Positions 43,311 to 52,025 of a DNA stretch of 64,000 nt are shown piece after piece. Source of the stretch: Arthrobacter sp. MAHUQ-56 (GTDB taxonomy: Bacteria; Actinomycetota; Actinomycetes; Actinomycetales; Micrococcaceae); contig NZ_JAIFZQ010000020.1 in NCBI RefSeq assembly GCF_019710585.1, positions 776,265 through 840,264 on the forward strand, given 5' to 3'. The notes under the pieces were generated by a model that saw only the letters and a list, made by a program, of their open reading frames with translations, did no database searches and was not told where the DNA came from. How positions within the stretch are numbered: the stretch's first letter is position 1; each line of letters begins with the position of its first letter. The translations under genes were made by a program, and so were the position numbers.

Positions 43311-44261
43311 TCAGTGCATGCCGCGCAGCAGCCTTGCAAGGACCGGGACGTTGACTGTGTTGGGTGCCGGCCCGGAGGCCAGGAATTCCTTCAGTCCGCG
43401 CACCAGGCCTGCAGCGTTGACGATCCGGACGCTCTCAAGCGCGCCGGCCGGCCGCCGGTGGTGGTCGATCACGGGTTCATGGAGGTTGCCGTCCGGGCTG
43501 AGCACCACGGTCCATCCGGTGACATTGAGTTCCGGGAAGATGTCCTGCATGGCGCGCACCACCGCACCCAGCTGCGGGGGCGCCACCGCCCGGCCACCGT
43601 GGTTGAGGGTCCGGCCGTCCCAGGCATAGGCGCCCTTGGGCAGGAGCATCGAGTTAATCAGGGCCAGCCGGTACCCGGACAGCACGGCATGGTCGATGTG
43701 GCTGTTGTCAGCGGGGGACTGGAGGCCGTTGATGAGACGGGCGGCAGGGATGGCCGGCAGGACCTGCCGCGCCAGCAGCTGGACAGTGCGCATCTCACGC
43801 TGGATGCGGGCTTCTGCGCCGAAGATTCCCCGTTTGCGGGGCATCCCGTGCACCTGCTGGCGGGCCTGGGCGAAGGGGATCAGGGGAACGCCGGTGGGAT
43901 GGGCTTCGTCGTACGGCGGGATGTAGACGGCCGGGTCCCCCGCAGTGTTCCTTGCGTTGCCGGGCCGGTGGACCGTGGCGGAGGCACGGCTTCCGGCGGC
44001 AGGGGCATCGAAATGGGGTCCGGTGCCGGATGAAGCGCCGCCTGCGGTACCGGCAGCATAGGAACGGTCGTAAGCTTTCCGGCGTTGGGGGTCGATCAGC
44101 GTCTCGTAGGCGGCGGTCACACGGCGGAAGGCGGCGGCGTCGCCCCCGTGGTCAGGATGTGCCTTCCTGGCAGCACGCCGGTACGCCACCTTGATCTCCT
44201 TTTCCGTGGCCGTGACTGCCACGCGCAGGACCTGGTAGTGGGAGCTGCTGCTCTCGGTCAA
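43311..44261 (-). CDS. J-domain (DnaJ-type) protein with unknown C-terminal domain
   Basis: A 316-residue protein with an N-terminal J domain (about 8-70) containing the essential HPD in RKAHPDHGG; J domains stimulate DnaK. It has no Gly/Phe, zinc-finger or substrate-binding DnaJ domains. After a Gly/Ser/Ala linker comes a domain (GAEARIQREMRTVQLLARQVLPAIPAARLI, then an LNHGGRAV/VVLSPDGNLHEPVIDH portion) resembling a nuclease-related fold, but I do not recognise it. Start TTG 44261 with AAGGAAG five bases before was chosen; upstream in-frame ATG 44351 lacks such a site. Confidence 0.85.
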   Translation of the reverse strand: MTESSSSHYQVLRVAVTATEKEIKVAYRRAARKAHPDHGGDAAAFRRVTAAYETLIDPQRRKAYDRSYAAGTAGGASSGTGPHFDAPAAGSRASATVHRPGNARNTAGDPAVYIPPYDEAHPTGVPLIPFAQARQQVHGMPRKRGIFGAEARIQREMRTVQLLARQVLPAIPAARLINGLQSPADNSHIDHAVLSGYRLALINSMLLPKGAYAWDGRTLNHGGRAVAPPQLGAVVRAMQDIFPELNVTGWTVVLSPDGNLHEPVIDHHRRPAGALESVRIVNAAGLVRGLKEFLASGPAPNTVNVPVLARLLRGMH

Positions 44262-44452
44262 GCAATCTTCCTTATCCTTGTGCGCACCCGAAAGGGGAAT
44301 CGGAGTGCCCGCCCAGTCTAGCCAGCACAGTCCACCGGCCTGCTGGGACAACGTCTGTCCAGGGCCTGCGGGTTCCCGGCGGGGCCGGAGTCTAGACTCG
44401 TGATGGCGCGGCTGACGAATGGCCGGGGGAAAGCAGCGGAATGGAGAAGGAC

Positions 44453-45142
44453 ATGCCGACGACGGCGGGGCCGGCCGGCAGCGGATGGCGCAGGGGAGTG
44501 CCGCTCATGACAGCGGGCCTTGCGGCGGTGCTGATGGGCGGTTGCAGCGTGGACGTCCGGGACCCCTCCGTGTCCCCCGCTCCGGCAAGCACGCCCGCAT
44601 TGTCCACCCCCACCATCACGCCCGGGCATGACGCAGCGGCTGTCGCGGCGCAGGACCTGCCGTTTTCAGCCGGCGGCGTGCTGGCTCCGGGGGTGCCCGT
44701 AGGAATCTCGGACGAGTTGAAGCGTGCGCCGGGGTGGAAACCGGTCAAGGAGAACGTGGCCGGCCTTAGCCAGTACCTGAAGTCGGACGGATGCCTTGTG
44801 GCTGCCCGCGCCAGCACAGGCCAGGCTCCGTTGGTGCGCGGGGATGACAGGGAATCCACCGTCGCCCTGTACCAATACCTCGACGCCACTATCCAGCCCA
44901 CGTACCTGAAGACTGCCACGCTGCACTGGGGCGGGACCGCGGAAGAACCCGGCCGGAACGTGGAAGTCCTCGCTCTGGAGCAAACGGCACCTGGCGGAAG
45001 GTCAACCGCCGTCCTTGCGCGGGTCTTCGGCACCGCCGGGTCGTCAGTCTATATTTCGGTGTCCTGTCCGGATGCCGCCTCGTTGCGCGCGGCCCGGGAC
45101 GACGTCAACCGCTTCCTGCCGGTACTGCCGCCGTCGGGCTGA
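44453..45142 (+). CDS. Putative lipoprotein, unknown function
   Basis: A 229-residue protein with a signal sequence and the lipobox LMGGC, then a Ser/Pro/Thr-rich linker of about 30 residues and a compact domain of about 160 residues with two cysteines (DGCLVAA, VSCPDA) that could form a disulfide. It probably sits on the outer face of the membrane. Start ATG 44453 was preferred because GGAGAAGGA stands just before it; ATG 44441 is in frame and possible. TAGACT at 44393-44398 is a likely -10. Family not recognised. Confidence 0.78.
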   Translation: MPTTAGPAGSGWRRGVPLMTAGLAAVLMGGCSVDVRDPSVSPAPASTPALSTPTITPGHDAAAVAAQDLPFSAGGVLAPGVPVGISDELKRAPGWKPVKENVAGLSQYLKSDGCLVAARASTGQAPLVRGDDRESTVALYQYLDATIQPTYLKTATLHWGGTAEEPGRNVEVLALEQTAPGGRSTAVLARVFGTAGSSVYISVSCPDAASLRAARDDVNRFLPVLPPSG

Positions 45143-45166
45143 CTGGCCCCCGGCCTCCAAGGCAGG

Positions 45167-45203
45167 AACCGCCGGTGCTGGAGGGCTCAGCCGGCCGGCG
45201 GTT
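45167..45203. terminator. Hairpin between the lipoprotein and DoxX genes
   Basis: AACCGCCGG (45167-45175) pairs with CCGGCGGTT (45195-45203) around a 19-base loop, between convergent genes. It is moderate in strength. Confidence 0.5.
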
Positions 45204-45245
45204 GCTGGACTTGGGTTTTGGTTGTTGGACGGGCGCTCCCGGCCC

Positions 45246-45665
45246 TCAGGCCCTGGCCGTCCCGGGACGGATCGAGAGCCGGTTGAGGGCAAGGGCGCCT
45301 ACCAGCAGCCCGAAGTCGCGCAGTGCCACATCATAGAAGCTTCCCAGCAGCAGGAGGTTGACGATGATGCCTGCGAGCCACGCCGCCACCAGCAGCGAGC
45401 CGAACTTCGGCCGGACTGCCACGGCGATGCCGGCGATGATCTCCACCACGCCGACGACGTACATGAACACCTGGGGTGCCAGCGGGACGATGGCCGTGGC
45501 CTGCGGCGCCAGGTACACACTCCAGTCCGTAAGGATGTTCGTGAACTTGTCCAACCCGAACAGGATTGGCGCAACGGTAAAGACAGTGCGCAGCAGCAGG
45601 AACGCCTGCCGTGCCGGTTCGGCCGTGGGCACATGGTGGGCGCGGACTGCGGATGCTGTTTTCAT
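45246..45665 (-). CDS. DoxX family membrane protein
   Basis: A 139-residue protein with four predicted transmembrane helices, beginning after a 20-residue soluble lead (RQAFLLLRTVFTVAPILFGLDKFTNIL). DoxX-like proteins are small quinone-linked or redox-related membrane proteins; in mycobacteria a relative partners a thiosulfate sulfurtransferase and superoxide dismutase. Function here unproven. AGAAGGAG gives a strong ribosome site before ATG 45665. It is divergent from the cysteine-rich regulator gene, with which it shares a short control region. Confidence 0.88.
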   Translation of the reverse strand: MKTASAVRAHHVPTAEPARQAFLLLRTVFTVAPILFGLDKFTNILTDWSVYLAPQATAIVPLAPQVFMYVVGVVEIIAGIAVAVRPKFGSLLVAAWLAGIIVNLLLLGSFYDVALRDFGLLVGALALNRLSIRPGTARA

Positions 45666-45716
45666 TGCTGGCTCCTTCTAAAAGTAGGTATTCCGATTTT
45701 AGAGATGCGCAGGGTC

Positions 45717-45735
45717 TATAATCAAGAGATCTTGA
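45717..45735 (+). promoter_or_regulatory. -10 box and overlapping operator of the HTH regulator gene
   Basis: TATAAT (45717-45722) is a perfect -10. An inverted repeat TCAAGA-GA-TCTTGA (45722-45735) begins at its last base and covers the expected transcription start, the classic place for autorepression. The divergent doxX gene starts 52 bases away. Confidence 0.6.
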
Positions 45736-45752
45736 CTTTGGATGGGTGGGCC

Positions 45753-46427
45753 TTGAACCGACGACCGTGGGCGGCCAGGATTGCAGCAGTTGCCTCCCTG
45801 ACAGATGACAAGCGGCTGCAGTTGTTCGAGGTGGTGGCAGCCTCGCCCCAACCCGTGGGCCGTGACGAGGTGGCGGAGGCGGTGGGCCTTCCCAGGAGTA
45901 CGGTGTCATTCCACCTGGACCGACTGGTCCAGGACGGGCTCCTGACGGTCGAGTTCCGCAAGCCGCCGGGCAGGGTAGGTCCCGGATCCGGGCGGCCCGC
46001 CAAAATGTACCGGCCGGTGGGGGGAGAAGTCGGGGCGTCCGTTCCGGACCGGAATTACGATTTGGCCGGCGAGCTTATGGCGGACGCGATCGAAACCTCG
46101 CTTTCCGGCGGAGAGCCCGTGGCCGGCGCCCTCCAGTCGGCGTCGTACCGGAGAGGCCGGGAGATGGCCGAGGCGGCGGAGTCCCTGGAGGATTTCCTGG
46201 TGCAGGCAGGCTACCGGCCCCTGCCCGACGGGGATGGCGGCTTCCTGCTTCCCAACTGCCCCTTCCACCGGCTCTCACAGCAGCACCCGGCGGTGGTGTG
46301 CGGCATGAACGGCGCGTTCCTCCGCGGCGCTGCGGCAGGTTGCGGCGCCCCCGAAGACCGCGTGGCAGGAGATGACGAGGCCGGCCACTGCTGCGCCAGG
46401 ATCACCGGCCCGGGCCGAACGGCCTAG
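45753..46427 (+). CDS. Cysteine-rich winged-helix transcriptional regulator (possible Fe-S sensor)
   Basis: A regulator of about 224 residues. N-terminal winged helix (LTDDKRLQLFEVV, RDEVAEAVGLPRSTVSFHLDRLVQDGLL) resembles ArsR/SufR-like proteins (COG2345 type). The C-terminal part carries a cysteine pattern NCPFHRLSQQHPAVVCGMN and later CC, with nearby histidines, suited to a metal or Fe-S cluster. Start uncertain: TTG 45753 has GGATGG before it and lies downstream of the TATAAT box; ATG 45705 would place promoter and operator inside the gene. A cysteine desulfurase gene follows 9 bases later, suggesting control of sulfur or Fe-S supply. Confidence 0.85.
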   Translation: MNRRPWAARIAAVASLTDDKRLQLFEVVAASPQPVGRDEVAEAVGLPRSTVSFHLDRLVQDGLLTVEFRKPPGRVGPGSGRPAKMYRPVGGEVGASVPDRNYDLAGELMADAIETSLSGGEPVAGALQSASYRRGREMAEAAESLEDFLVQAGYRPLPDGDGGFLLPNCPFHRLSQQHPAVVCGMNGAFLRGAAAGCGAPEDRVAGDDEAGHCCARITGPGRTA

Positions 46428-46436
46428 AATTACAAG
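46425..46436 (+). promoter_or_regulatory. Leaderless promoter of the cysteine desulfurase overlapping the regulator's stop codon
   Basis: TAGAAT (46425-46430) includes the TAG stop of the regulator gene and ends exactly six bases before GTG 46437. No ribosome site is seen, so the desulfurase may be made from its own leaderless mRNA as well as by readthrough. Confidence 0.5.
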
Positions 46437-47666
46437 GTGCCTGTCTATCTCGACCACGCTGCCACCACCCCGCTCTCCCCGGAAGCGCTGGCCGCCCTGA
46501 CGCGTGAACTGGCCCGCACCGGCAATCCTTCCTCGCTGCACGCCTCCGGCCGCCGCGCCCGCCGTGCGGTGGAAGACGCGCGGGAGGCTCTTGCCGCCGC
46601 CGCCGGCGCCCACTCCTCCGAGGTGATCTTCACGTCCGGCGGAACCGAATCGGACAACCTTGCGGTGAAGGGCCTCTACTGGTCCCGGGTGGCAGAGGAC
46701 CCTGCGCGGCGCCGCATCCTCTGCTCCGCCGTCGAACACCATGCCGTGCTGGACACCGTGGAATGGCTGGAACGGCATGAGGGAGCTGAAGTGACCTGGC
46801 TGCCGGTGGACGGCGACGGCGTGCTGGACCTCGATGCCCTCGACGCTGAACTCTCCCGCGAACCCGGGACCGTGGCGCTGGTCACCGTCATGTGGGCCAA
46901 CAACGAGGTGGGGACCATCCAGCCCGTGCGGCGGATCGTTGAACTGGCACATGCCGCCGGCGTGCCTGTCCACTCCGACGCCGTCCAGGCGTTCGGCTCG
47001 GTCCCCGTGGACTTCAAGGGCTCCGGCCTCGACGCCATGTCCGTCTCGGGGCACAAGATCGGCGGGCCGGTGGGCGTGGGCGCCCTCCTGCTGGGCCGCT
47101 CGGTCAAGCTCACGCCGGTGCAGCACGGCGGCGGGCAGGAGCGCGACGTGCGCTCCGGCACGCTGGACACCGCGTCCATCGCGGCCTTTGCTGCCGCGGC
47201 GGAGACCGTGACGGCCGCACTGCCCGCTGAAGCGGCGCGGATCGCCGCCTTGCGTGACAGGCTGATCGACGGCATCAGCGGGGACATCCCCGAGGCGGTC
47301 CTGCGGGGCGCGGTCGGTGACGGGCGGCTCCCCGGCAACGCGCACTTCACGTTCCCCGGCTGCGAGGGGGACTCGCTGCTGTTCCTGCTGGACCTGGCCG
47401 GCATCGAATCGTCCACCGGGTCCGCCTGCACCGCCGGCGTGCCCCGGCCTTCCCATGTACTGCTGGCCATGGGCCTGGATGAGGAAACAGCACGCGGAGC
47501 ACAGCGGTTCAGCCTGGGGCACTCGTCCACCGAGGCCGACGTCGACGCCTTGCTTGCAGCGCTGCCCGGGGCTTACGCGCGGGCGCGCCAGGCAGGCATG
47601 GCAGGGCACGAGTCCTCGATCCAGACCGCGGGTACCGTTGCGCGCCAGGGGTTGCGCGGCTCCTGA
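46437..47666 (+). CDS. iscS: Cysteine desulfurase (IscS/NifS family)
   Basis: A 409-residue PLP enzyme that takes sulfur from cysteine as an enzyme-bound persulfide for Fe-S clusters and tRNA thiolation. [17 protein letters not shown] at the N-terminus, the PLP lysine Lys207 (SGHKIGGP) and catalytic Cys331 (SACTAG) identify a group I enzyme. No isc or suf scaffold genes are next to it; mnmA follows, so a main role is probably donating sulfur for tRNA 2-thiouridine. The last 30 residues are variable. Confidence 0.94.
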   Translation: MPVYLDHAATTPLSPEALAALTRELARTGNPSSLHASGRRARRAVEDAREALAAAAGAHSSEVIFTSGGTESDNLAVKGLYWSRVAEDPARRRILCSAVEHHAVLDTVEWLERHEGAEVTWLPVDGDGVLDLDALDAELSREPGTVALVTVMWANNEVGTIQPVRRIVELAHAAGVPVHSDAVQAFGSVPVDFKGSGLDAMSVSGHKIGGPVGVGALLLGRSVKLTPVQHGGGQERDVRSGTLDTASIAAFAAAAETVTAALPAEAARIAALRDRLIDGISGDIPEAVLRGAVGDGRLPGNAHFTFPGCEGDSLLFLLDLAGIESSTGSACTAGVPRPSHVLLAMGLDEETARGAQRFSLGHSSTEADVDALLAALPGAYARARQAGMAGHESSIQTAGTVARQGLRGS

Positions 47667-47795
47667 CCCTCACTGCACGCTGCTTCACTGCCCGATTTGC
47701 CTGCAGCCGTAGAATGGATAGGCGAAGATCGTTTCCGCCGCCGGCGTTCCAGCACACGGCCCCGGAAAGCAAGCATCCCCCAACAGAAAGCCAGC

Positions 47796-48929
47796 ATGCG
47801 AGTACTTGCAGCCATGAGCGGCGGAGTGGACTCCGCCGTCGCCGCCGCCCGGGCAGTGGAGGCCGGCCATGACGTCGTCGGCGTCCACCTGGCGCTCTCC
47901 AGGATGCCCGGCACACTGCGCACCGGAAGCCGCGGTTGCTGCACCATCGAGGACTCCCGCGACGCCTGGCGGGCCTGCGATGTCCTGGGTATCCCGTACT
48001 ACGTCTGGGATTTCTCCGAGCGCTTCAAAGAGGACGTGGTCCAGGACTTCATCGATGAATACGCGGCCGGCCGAACGCCGAACCCGTGCATGCGCTGCAA
48101 CGAGCGGATCAAGTTCGCCGCCCTGCTGGAGAAAGCCATTGCACTCGGGTTCGACGCCGTCTGCACCGGCCACTACGCCAAGGTGGTTGAAGACGCCGAC
48201 GGCAACCGGGAACTGCACCGTGCGGCGGACTGGGCCAAGGACCAGAGCTACGTCCTCGGTGTGCTGACCCACGAGCAGTTGAAGCACTCGATGTTCCCGC
48301 TGGCCGACACCCCCTCCAAAGCCGAAGTGCGGGCGGAGGCGGAGAGGCGGGGACTGTCCGTGGCGAACAAGCCGGACAGCCACGACATCTGCTTCATTCC
48401 CGACGGCGACACGGCAGGCTGGCTCGCCGAGAAGATCGACATGACAACCGGCGACATTGTCGACGAGACGGGCGCCAAGGTGGGCGAACACCCCGGCGCC
48501 AACGCCTTCACGGTGGGCCAGCGGCGCGGCCTCAAGCTGGGCACCCCGGCAGCCGACGGCAAGCCGCGGTTCGTCCTGGAAATCCGCCCCAAGGAAAACA
48601 AGGTGGTGGTGGGCCCCGAGGCGCTCCTGGCCATCGATGAGATCCGCGGCATCAAGGTCTCCTGGGCCGGCCTGCCCATCGCTGAGGTGGAAACGGGTGC
48701 GGAGTTCGACTGCTACGCCCAGGTCCGCGCCCACGGCGACCCTGTTCCTGCCACGGCCCGGATGGAGGCGCCCGCGGACGGCCCGGCCTCCGGCCAGCTC
48801 GTGGTCCGGCTCGAAGCCCCGCTGCGGGGAGTGGCACCGGGCCAGACCGTGGTCCTGTACCAGGGCACCCGGGTCCTCGGCCAGGCAACCATCGACGCCG
48901 CACGCTCGCTGCAGCGCGCCGCACTGTAG
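47796..48929 (+). CDS. mnmA: tRNA-specific 2-thiouridylase
   Basis: MnmA (377 residues) activates U34 of tRNA-Lys, -Glu and -Gln with ATP and transfers sulfur to make 2-thiouridine. The PP-loop motif [13 protein letters not shown] is at the start, and the catalytic pair is Cys98 (NPCMRC) and Cys199 (HDICFIP). ATG 47796 begins the conserved domain; upstream in-frame ATG 47697 adds unrelated residues. A -10-like TAGAAT lies near 47710, giving a leader of about 80 bases. The desulfurase-mnmA order matches mycobacteria. Confidence 0.96.
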   Translation: MRVLAAMSGGVDSAVAAARAVEAGHDVVGVHLALSRMPGTLRTGSRGCCTIEDSRDAWRACDVLGIPYYVWDFSERFKEDVVQDFIDEYAAGRTPNPCMRCNERIKFAALLEKAIALGFDAVCTGHYAKVVEDADGNRELHRAADWAKDQSYVLGVLTHEQLKHSMFPLADTPSKAEVRAEAERRGLSVANKPDSHDICFIPDGDTAGWLAEKIDMTTGDIVDETGAKVGEHPGANAFTVGQRRGLKLGTPAADGKPRFVLEIRPKENKVVVGPEALLAIDEIRGIKVSWAGLPIAEVETGAEFDCYAQVRAHGDPVPATARMEAPADGPASGQLVVRLEAPLRGVAPGQTVVLYQGTRVLGQATIDAARSLQRAAL

Positions 48930-48943
48930 GGCACGAAACCTTG

Positions 48944-48975
48944 AGCGCCGCCCCGGATGCAACCGGGGCGGCGCT
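48944..48975 (+). terminator. Terminator after mnmA
   Basis: AGCGCCGCCCCGG (48944-48956) pairs perfectly with CCGGGGCGGCGCT (48963-48975), 6-base loop, followed by TT. Confidence 0.85.
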
Positions 48976-49170
48976 TTGCCGTGCGCGCTTCTCCGTACGA
49001 AGGCGGGGCGGAGACGGACCCGAAATAAATTTTGTGTTTCAACTCACAGAATAGGCCGTCCTGAGGGCTGACTCTCTGATTGAATCTACGCATCAGCACT
49101 GCGCGCAGGCAGCCGGGCGAACGCGCCCGCATGCCGGCGCGCGCGTATTCATCGAACAGAAGGCTCACAG

Positions 49171-50805
49171 ATGATCAAGAGCACAACACCCCTGCACCGC
49201 GCCATCGCGCTCGCAGGAATATCCGCCCTCGCCCTGACAGCCTGCACCGGGCCCTCTGGCGGCGGCGGAACGTCCACCGGCAGTGCCGGCGGCGGTGCCA
49301 TCACCTTTGGAACGACGGACAAGGTCGTGACCCTCGACCCCGCCGGATCCTACGACGCAGGCTCCTTCCTGGTAATGAACCAGGTCTACCCCTTCCTGAT
49401 GAACTCCAAGCCGGGCTCGGCCGAGGCAAGCCCGGACATCGCCGAGTCCGCCTCCTTCACTGCTCCCACTGAATTCACGGTGAAGCTCAAGCCCAACCTG
49501 AAGTTTGCCAACGGCCACGCGCTGACCGCCTCGGACGTGAAGTTCTCCTACGACCGCGTCATGAAGATCAACGACCCCAACGGCCCCGCATCCCTGCTCT
49601 CCAACCTGACGTCGGTTGAAGCCAAGGATGACACCACTGTGGTGTTCACCCTCAAGGCAGCCAATGACCAGGTGTTCCCGAGCGTGCTCGGCACCAACAC
49701 AGGCCCGATCGTTGACGAGGAAGTCTTCCCGGCCGACAAGGTGATGAGCGATGAGGACATCGTCGCCGGCAAGCCGTTCGCCGGCCCCTACACCATCGAT
49801 TCCTACAAGAAGAACGAACTCGTCAGCCTCAAGTCCAACCCGGACTACAACGGCCTGCTGGGCAAGCCCGCCAACGACAGCGCCGTCATCAAGTACTACG
49901 CCGACTCCAACAACCTGAAGCTGGACGTCCAGGGCGGCAACATCGACGTTGCCGGCCGGAGCCTCACGGCCACGGACGCCGCGGACCTTGCCAAAGACTC
50001 GAAGGTCAAGGTCTACAAGGGCCCGGGCGGTGAGCTGCGGTACATCGTCTTCAACTTCGACACCATGCCGTTCGGGGCCAAGACCCCGGAGGCGGACCCG
50101 GCCAAGGCCCTTGCCGTCCGCCAGGCCATGGCCGACATCGTGGACCGGCAGGCCATCTCCGACCAGGTCTACAAGGGAACCTACGTCCCGGCCTACTCCG
50201 TGGTCGCCGACGGGCTCCCGGGGGCCACGCAGCCGATGAAGGAAATGTACGGCGACGGCACCGGCAAGCCCAGCCTGGACAAGGCGAAGAAAGTCCTCAG
50301 CGACGCCGGGGTCAGCGGGCCCGTCAACGTAAAACTGCAGTACAACCCGGACCACTACGGCAAGTCCTCCGGTGACGAATACGCCATGATCAAGGAACAG
50401 CTGGAGAAGTCCGGGCTGTTCACCGTGGACCTGCAGTCCACCGAATGGGTGACGTACTCCAAGGCACGCACCGCAGACGCCTACCCCGTCTACCAGCTGG
50501 GCTGGTTCCCGGACTACTCTGACGCGGACAACTACCTCACGCCCTTCTTCATCCCGGGCAACTTCCTCAAGAACCACTATGAAAACCCGGCAGTGACGGA
50601 ACTGGTCCAGAAGCAGCTGACCACCCCGGACAAGACTGAGCGCGAGAAGCTGCTTGGCGAGGTACAGTCCGCCGTCGCCAAGGACCTTTCCACGCTGCCG
50701 CTGCTCCAGGGCGCGCAGCTGCTGGTTGCCGGATCGGGCGTCAAGGGCGTCGAGAAGACCCTTGATCCGTCGTTCAAGACCCGTCTCGGCGTCCTGTCCA
50801 AGTAA
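49171..50805 (+). CDS. Dipeptide/oligopeptide-type ABC transporter, substrate-binding lipoprotein
   Basis: A 544-residue binding protein of the DppA/OppA family (SBP_bac_5). Signal peptide with lipobox LTAC, a Gly/Ser linker, then TFGTTDKVVTLDPAGSYDAG and the family block KLKPNLKFANGHALTASDVKFSYDRV. It captures peptides, or another cargo such as nickel or sugars, which this family also binds; not decidable here. AGAAGG precedes ATG 49171. First gene of a four-gene importer, with a hairpin between it and the permeases. Confidence 0.94.
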   Translation: MIKSTTPLHRAIALAGISALALTACTGPSGGGGTSTGSAGGGAITFGTTDKVVTLDPAGSYDAGSFLVMNQVYPFLMNSKPGSAEASPDIAESASFTAPTEFTVKLKPNLKFANGHALTASDVKFSYDRVMKINDPNGPASLLSNLTSVEAKDDTTVVFTLKAANDQVFPSVLGTNTGPIVDEEVFPADKVMSDEDIVAGKPFAGPYTIDSYKKNELVSLKSNPDYNGLLGKPANDSAVIKYYADSNNLKLDVQGGNIDVAGRSLTATDAADLAKDSKVKVYKGPGGELRYIVFNFDTMPFGAKTPEADPAKALAVRQAMADIVDRQAISDQVYKGTYVPAYSVVADGLPGATQPMKEMYGDGTGKPSLDKAKKVLSDAGVSGPVNVKLQYNPDHYGKSSGDEYAMIKEQLEKSGLFTVDLQSTEWVTYSKARTADAYPVYQLGWFPDYSDADNYLTPFFIPGNFLKNHYENPAVTELVQKQLTTPDKTEREKLLGEVQSAVAKDLSTLPLLQGAQLLVAGSGVKGVEKTLDPSFKTRLGVLSK

Positions 50806-50838
50806 GCAGCCACCCCCCATCGGGCTCTGACCGGCCGG

Positions 50839-50867
50839 AGGCGGGACGCCGTGGAGGCGTCCCGCCT
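50839..50867 (+). terminator. Hairpin between binding-protein and permease genes (partial terminator)
   Basis: AGGCGGGACGCC (50839-50850) pairs perfectly with GGCGTCCCGCCT (50856-50867), loop GTGGA, followed by TTT. Being inside an operon, it probably lets only part of the transcripts continue, giving more binding protein than permease. Confidence 0.75.
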
Positions 50868-50932
50868 TTTGCCGGTCATCGGCCAGCAACGAGGGGACTG
50901 CTGGCTCCCGGTCACCACGAATTCAGGTACCG

Positions 50933-52024
50933 ATGACAACCTTGATTGACGCGCCTCCCAGCGACGCTGACGCGCTCCTACCGTCCAAGAAGAAAGCGGC
51001 GGGGGGAGGGCTGGGCCAGTACATCCTGGTCCGCTTCCTGCTGATCTTCCCAACCATCCTCATCCTCGTCACCATGGTGTTCTTCCTCATGCGGATCACC
51101 GGTGACCCCATCACCGCAGCCATGGGCGGACGCCTGCCACCTGACCAACTGCAGGAGCGCATCCATGCCGCCGGTTACGACCGGCCGCTCCTGGTGCAGT
51201 ACTTCGAATACCTGGGCCAACTGGCAACGGGCAACTTCGGCACAACGCTCTCCGACAACCGCCAGGTCACCGAAATGCTGACCACGTACGGAGCGGCCAC
51301 GCTGGAACTGTCCATCAACGCGCTCATCGTCGCCTTGCTGGTGGGCATTCCGCTGGGCATGGTTGCCGCGCACCGGCGCGACCACCTGCCTGACGCCGTG
51401 CTGCGGATCCTGGCGATCCTGTTCTACGCCACCCCGGTCTTCTTCGCCGGCATGCTCCTCAAACTGGTGTTCTCCGTGTGGCTGCACTGGCTCCCGGTGG
51501 CCGGCCGGGCAGGAACCAGGACCGAGCTGTCCCTGACCGCGCTGGAGGCGCCCACGGGCATCTACTGGCTGGATGCCCTGCGGAGCGGCAACATGGCAGC
51601 GTTCAGCGACGTGATGTCGCACGCGGTCCTTCCCGCCCTTGCGTTGGGCCTGCTGACGGCTGGAATCTTCCTTCGGCTGGTCCGGACCAACGTCATCGGC
51701 ACCCTTGGCAAGGACTACGTCGAGGCCGGCCGCTCCCGCGGCGTCAGCGAGTTCAGGCTGGTCACCAAGCATGCATACAAGCCGGCGCTGATCCCGATCA
51801 TAACGGTCATGGGCCTGCAGATCGCTGTGATGCTTGGCGGCGCAGTGCTCACCGAAACCACTTTTGAGTGGAAGGGCCTGGGGTTCCAGCTGGCCAATTA
51901 CCTCACGGCGCGCGACTTCGTGGCCGTCCAGGGCATCGTGGTGCTGCTGGCCGTCATCGTCGCCGTCACCAACTTCATCGTGGACATCGTTGCCGCGCTG
52001 ATCGACCCCCGCGTGAGGTACTGA
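50933..52024 (+). CDS. Dipeptide/oligopeptide-type ABC transporter, permease 1
   Basis: A 363-residue DppB-like permease. About 28 cytoplasmic residues precede the first helix (YILVRFLLIFPTILILVTMVFFLM), then TGDPITAAMGG and five more helices; the coupling loop is DYVEAGRSRGVSEFRLVTKHAYKPALIPI. The insertion between helices 4 and 5 is typical. It pairs with the next gene product, whose start lies one base after its stop. Confidence 0.94.
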   Translation: MTTLIDAPPSDADALLPSKKKAAGGGLGQYILVRFLLIFPTILILVTMVFFLMRITGDPITAAMGGRLPPDQLQERIHAAGYDRPLLVQYFEYLGQLATGNFGTTLSDNRQVTEMLTTYGAATLELSINALIVALLVGIPLGMVAAHRRDHLPDAVLRILAILFYATPVFFAGMLLKLVFSVWLHWLPVAGRAGTRTELSLTALEAPTGIYWLDALRSGNMAAFSDVMSHAVLPALALGLLTAGIFLRLVRTNVIGTLGKDYVEAGRSRGVSEFRLVTKHAYKPALIPIITVMGLQIAVMLGGAVLTETTFEWKGLGFQLANYLTARDFVAVQGIVVLLAVIVAVTNFIVDIVAALIDPRVRY

Positions 52025-52025
52025 C

